Positions 63,850 to 64,000 of a stretch of 64,000 bases of DNA are shown here, piece by piece (position 1 is the first letter of the stretch; each line of letters begins with the position of its first letter). A program made the translations under genes and the position numbers. Below the pieces are notes generated by a model. The model saw only the letters and a list, made by a program, of their open reading frames with translations, did not search any database and was not told where the DNA came from. Source of the stretch: Gammaproteobacteria bacterium (lineage in GTDB: Bacteria; Pseudomonadota; Gammaproteobacteria; Xanthomonadales; Marinicellaceae); the NCBI GenBank assembly GCA_030430025.1, contig JAUIGR010000012.1:1-64000 (forward strand), written 5' to 3'.

Positions 63850-64000
63850 ATGTCGACTTACAGCACCAGCCAATTCAAAAATGGTTTAAAAATATTGTTA
63901 GATGGAGATCCTTACAATATTGTTGAAAATGAGATCGTTAAGCCAGGTAAAGGACAGGCATTCAATCGGGTCAAAATTAAAAATTTAAAAACAGGTCGCA
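63850..64000 (+). CDS. efp: Elongation factor P, N-terminal part
   Basis: The first 50 residues of EF-P before the window ends: [19 protein letters not shown], then [18 protein letters not shown]. The Lys in KPGKGQ is the residue that receives beta-lysine (Lys34 in E. coli), in agreement with epmB next door. It rescues ribosomes at polyproline. Confidence 0.95.
   Translation, partial: MSTYSTSQFKNGLKILLDGDPYNIVENEIVKPGKGQAFNRVKIKNLKTGR

Overview
The window is AT-rich bacterial DNA from a gammaproteobacterium. It carries a complete gammaproteobacterial-type division and cell wall (dcw) cluster, a PhoP/PhoQ-like two-component pair, the EF-P/EpmB pair, and several secreted proteins (parallel beta-helix, DUF4397 repeats) of the kind common in marine Lysobacterales/Marinicella-like bacteria. 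That placement is an inference from gene content; no rRNA or tRNA gene was seen.

Layout. 1-9.4 kb: start of a secreted beta-helix protein (off the left edge), a frameshifted membrane Ser/Thr kinase with a sensor-like C-terminus, an SPFH/GYF protein with a zinc-ribbon partner, CorC, a DUF4105 protein, and a 5'-truncated S1 protease remnant. 9.6-11.7 kb: a secreted prolyl oligopeptidase. 12.5-28.7 kb: mraZ-rsmH-ftsL-ftsI-murE-murF-mraY-ftsW-murG-murC-ddlB-ftsQ-ftsA-ftsZ-lpxC, nearly all overlapping by a few bases, covering lipid II synthesis, septal transpeptidation and Z-ring assembly. 28.7-47.9 kb: housekeeping genes (A-type Fe-S carrier, ssb, dcd, mrp, pgi, purC, djlA, rpe, tkt), two phasin-like proteins, a PepSY/PhoP/PhoQ-like operon and an exported catalase-peroxidase. 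48.2-52.8 kb: secreted or exported proteins. 60.7-64 kb: tpm, acpH, a VOC protein, an AhpD-like protein, epmB and the start of efp.

Two mobile features stand out. First, a family of about 308-bp MITE-like elements (copies at 761, 8461, 11960 and 32096, plus 45-bp minimal forms at 45377 and 50783) has imperfect terminal inverted repeats and 4-bp AT-rich target duplications. One copy sits inside an SDR/epimerase pseudogene whose reading frame is restored if the element is removed.

Second, 53.5-60.4 kb is an integron gene-cassette array with no integrase in the window (a CALIN-type cluster). Cassette boundaries are supported by matching R'' and R' core sites: GTTAAAC/GTTTAAC, GTTATGC/GCATAAC, GTTATAT/ATATAAC, GTTAGCAC/GTGCTAAC and (A)TTGGATT/AATCCAAC. 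The array alternates gene cassettes with two families of gene-less cassettes, here called R1 (about 158 bp) and R2 (175 bp). Each gene cassette is preceded by an R1 or R2 unit, in places truncated. R1 carries an extended -10 promoter motif and a conserved 20-codon ORF ending at the boundary; R2 carries a Shine-Dalgarno and a conserved 12-codon ORF ending at the boundary. This alternating layout is the most unusual thing in the window.
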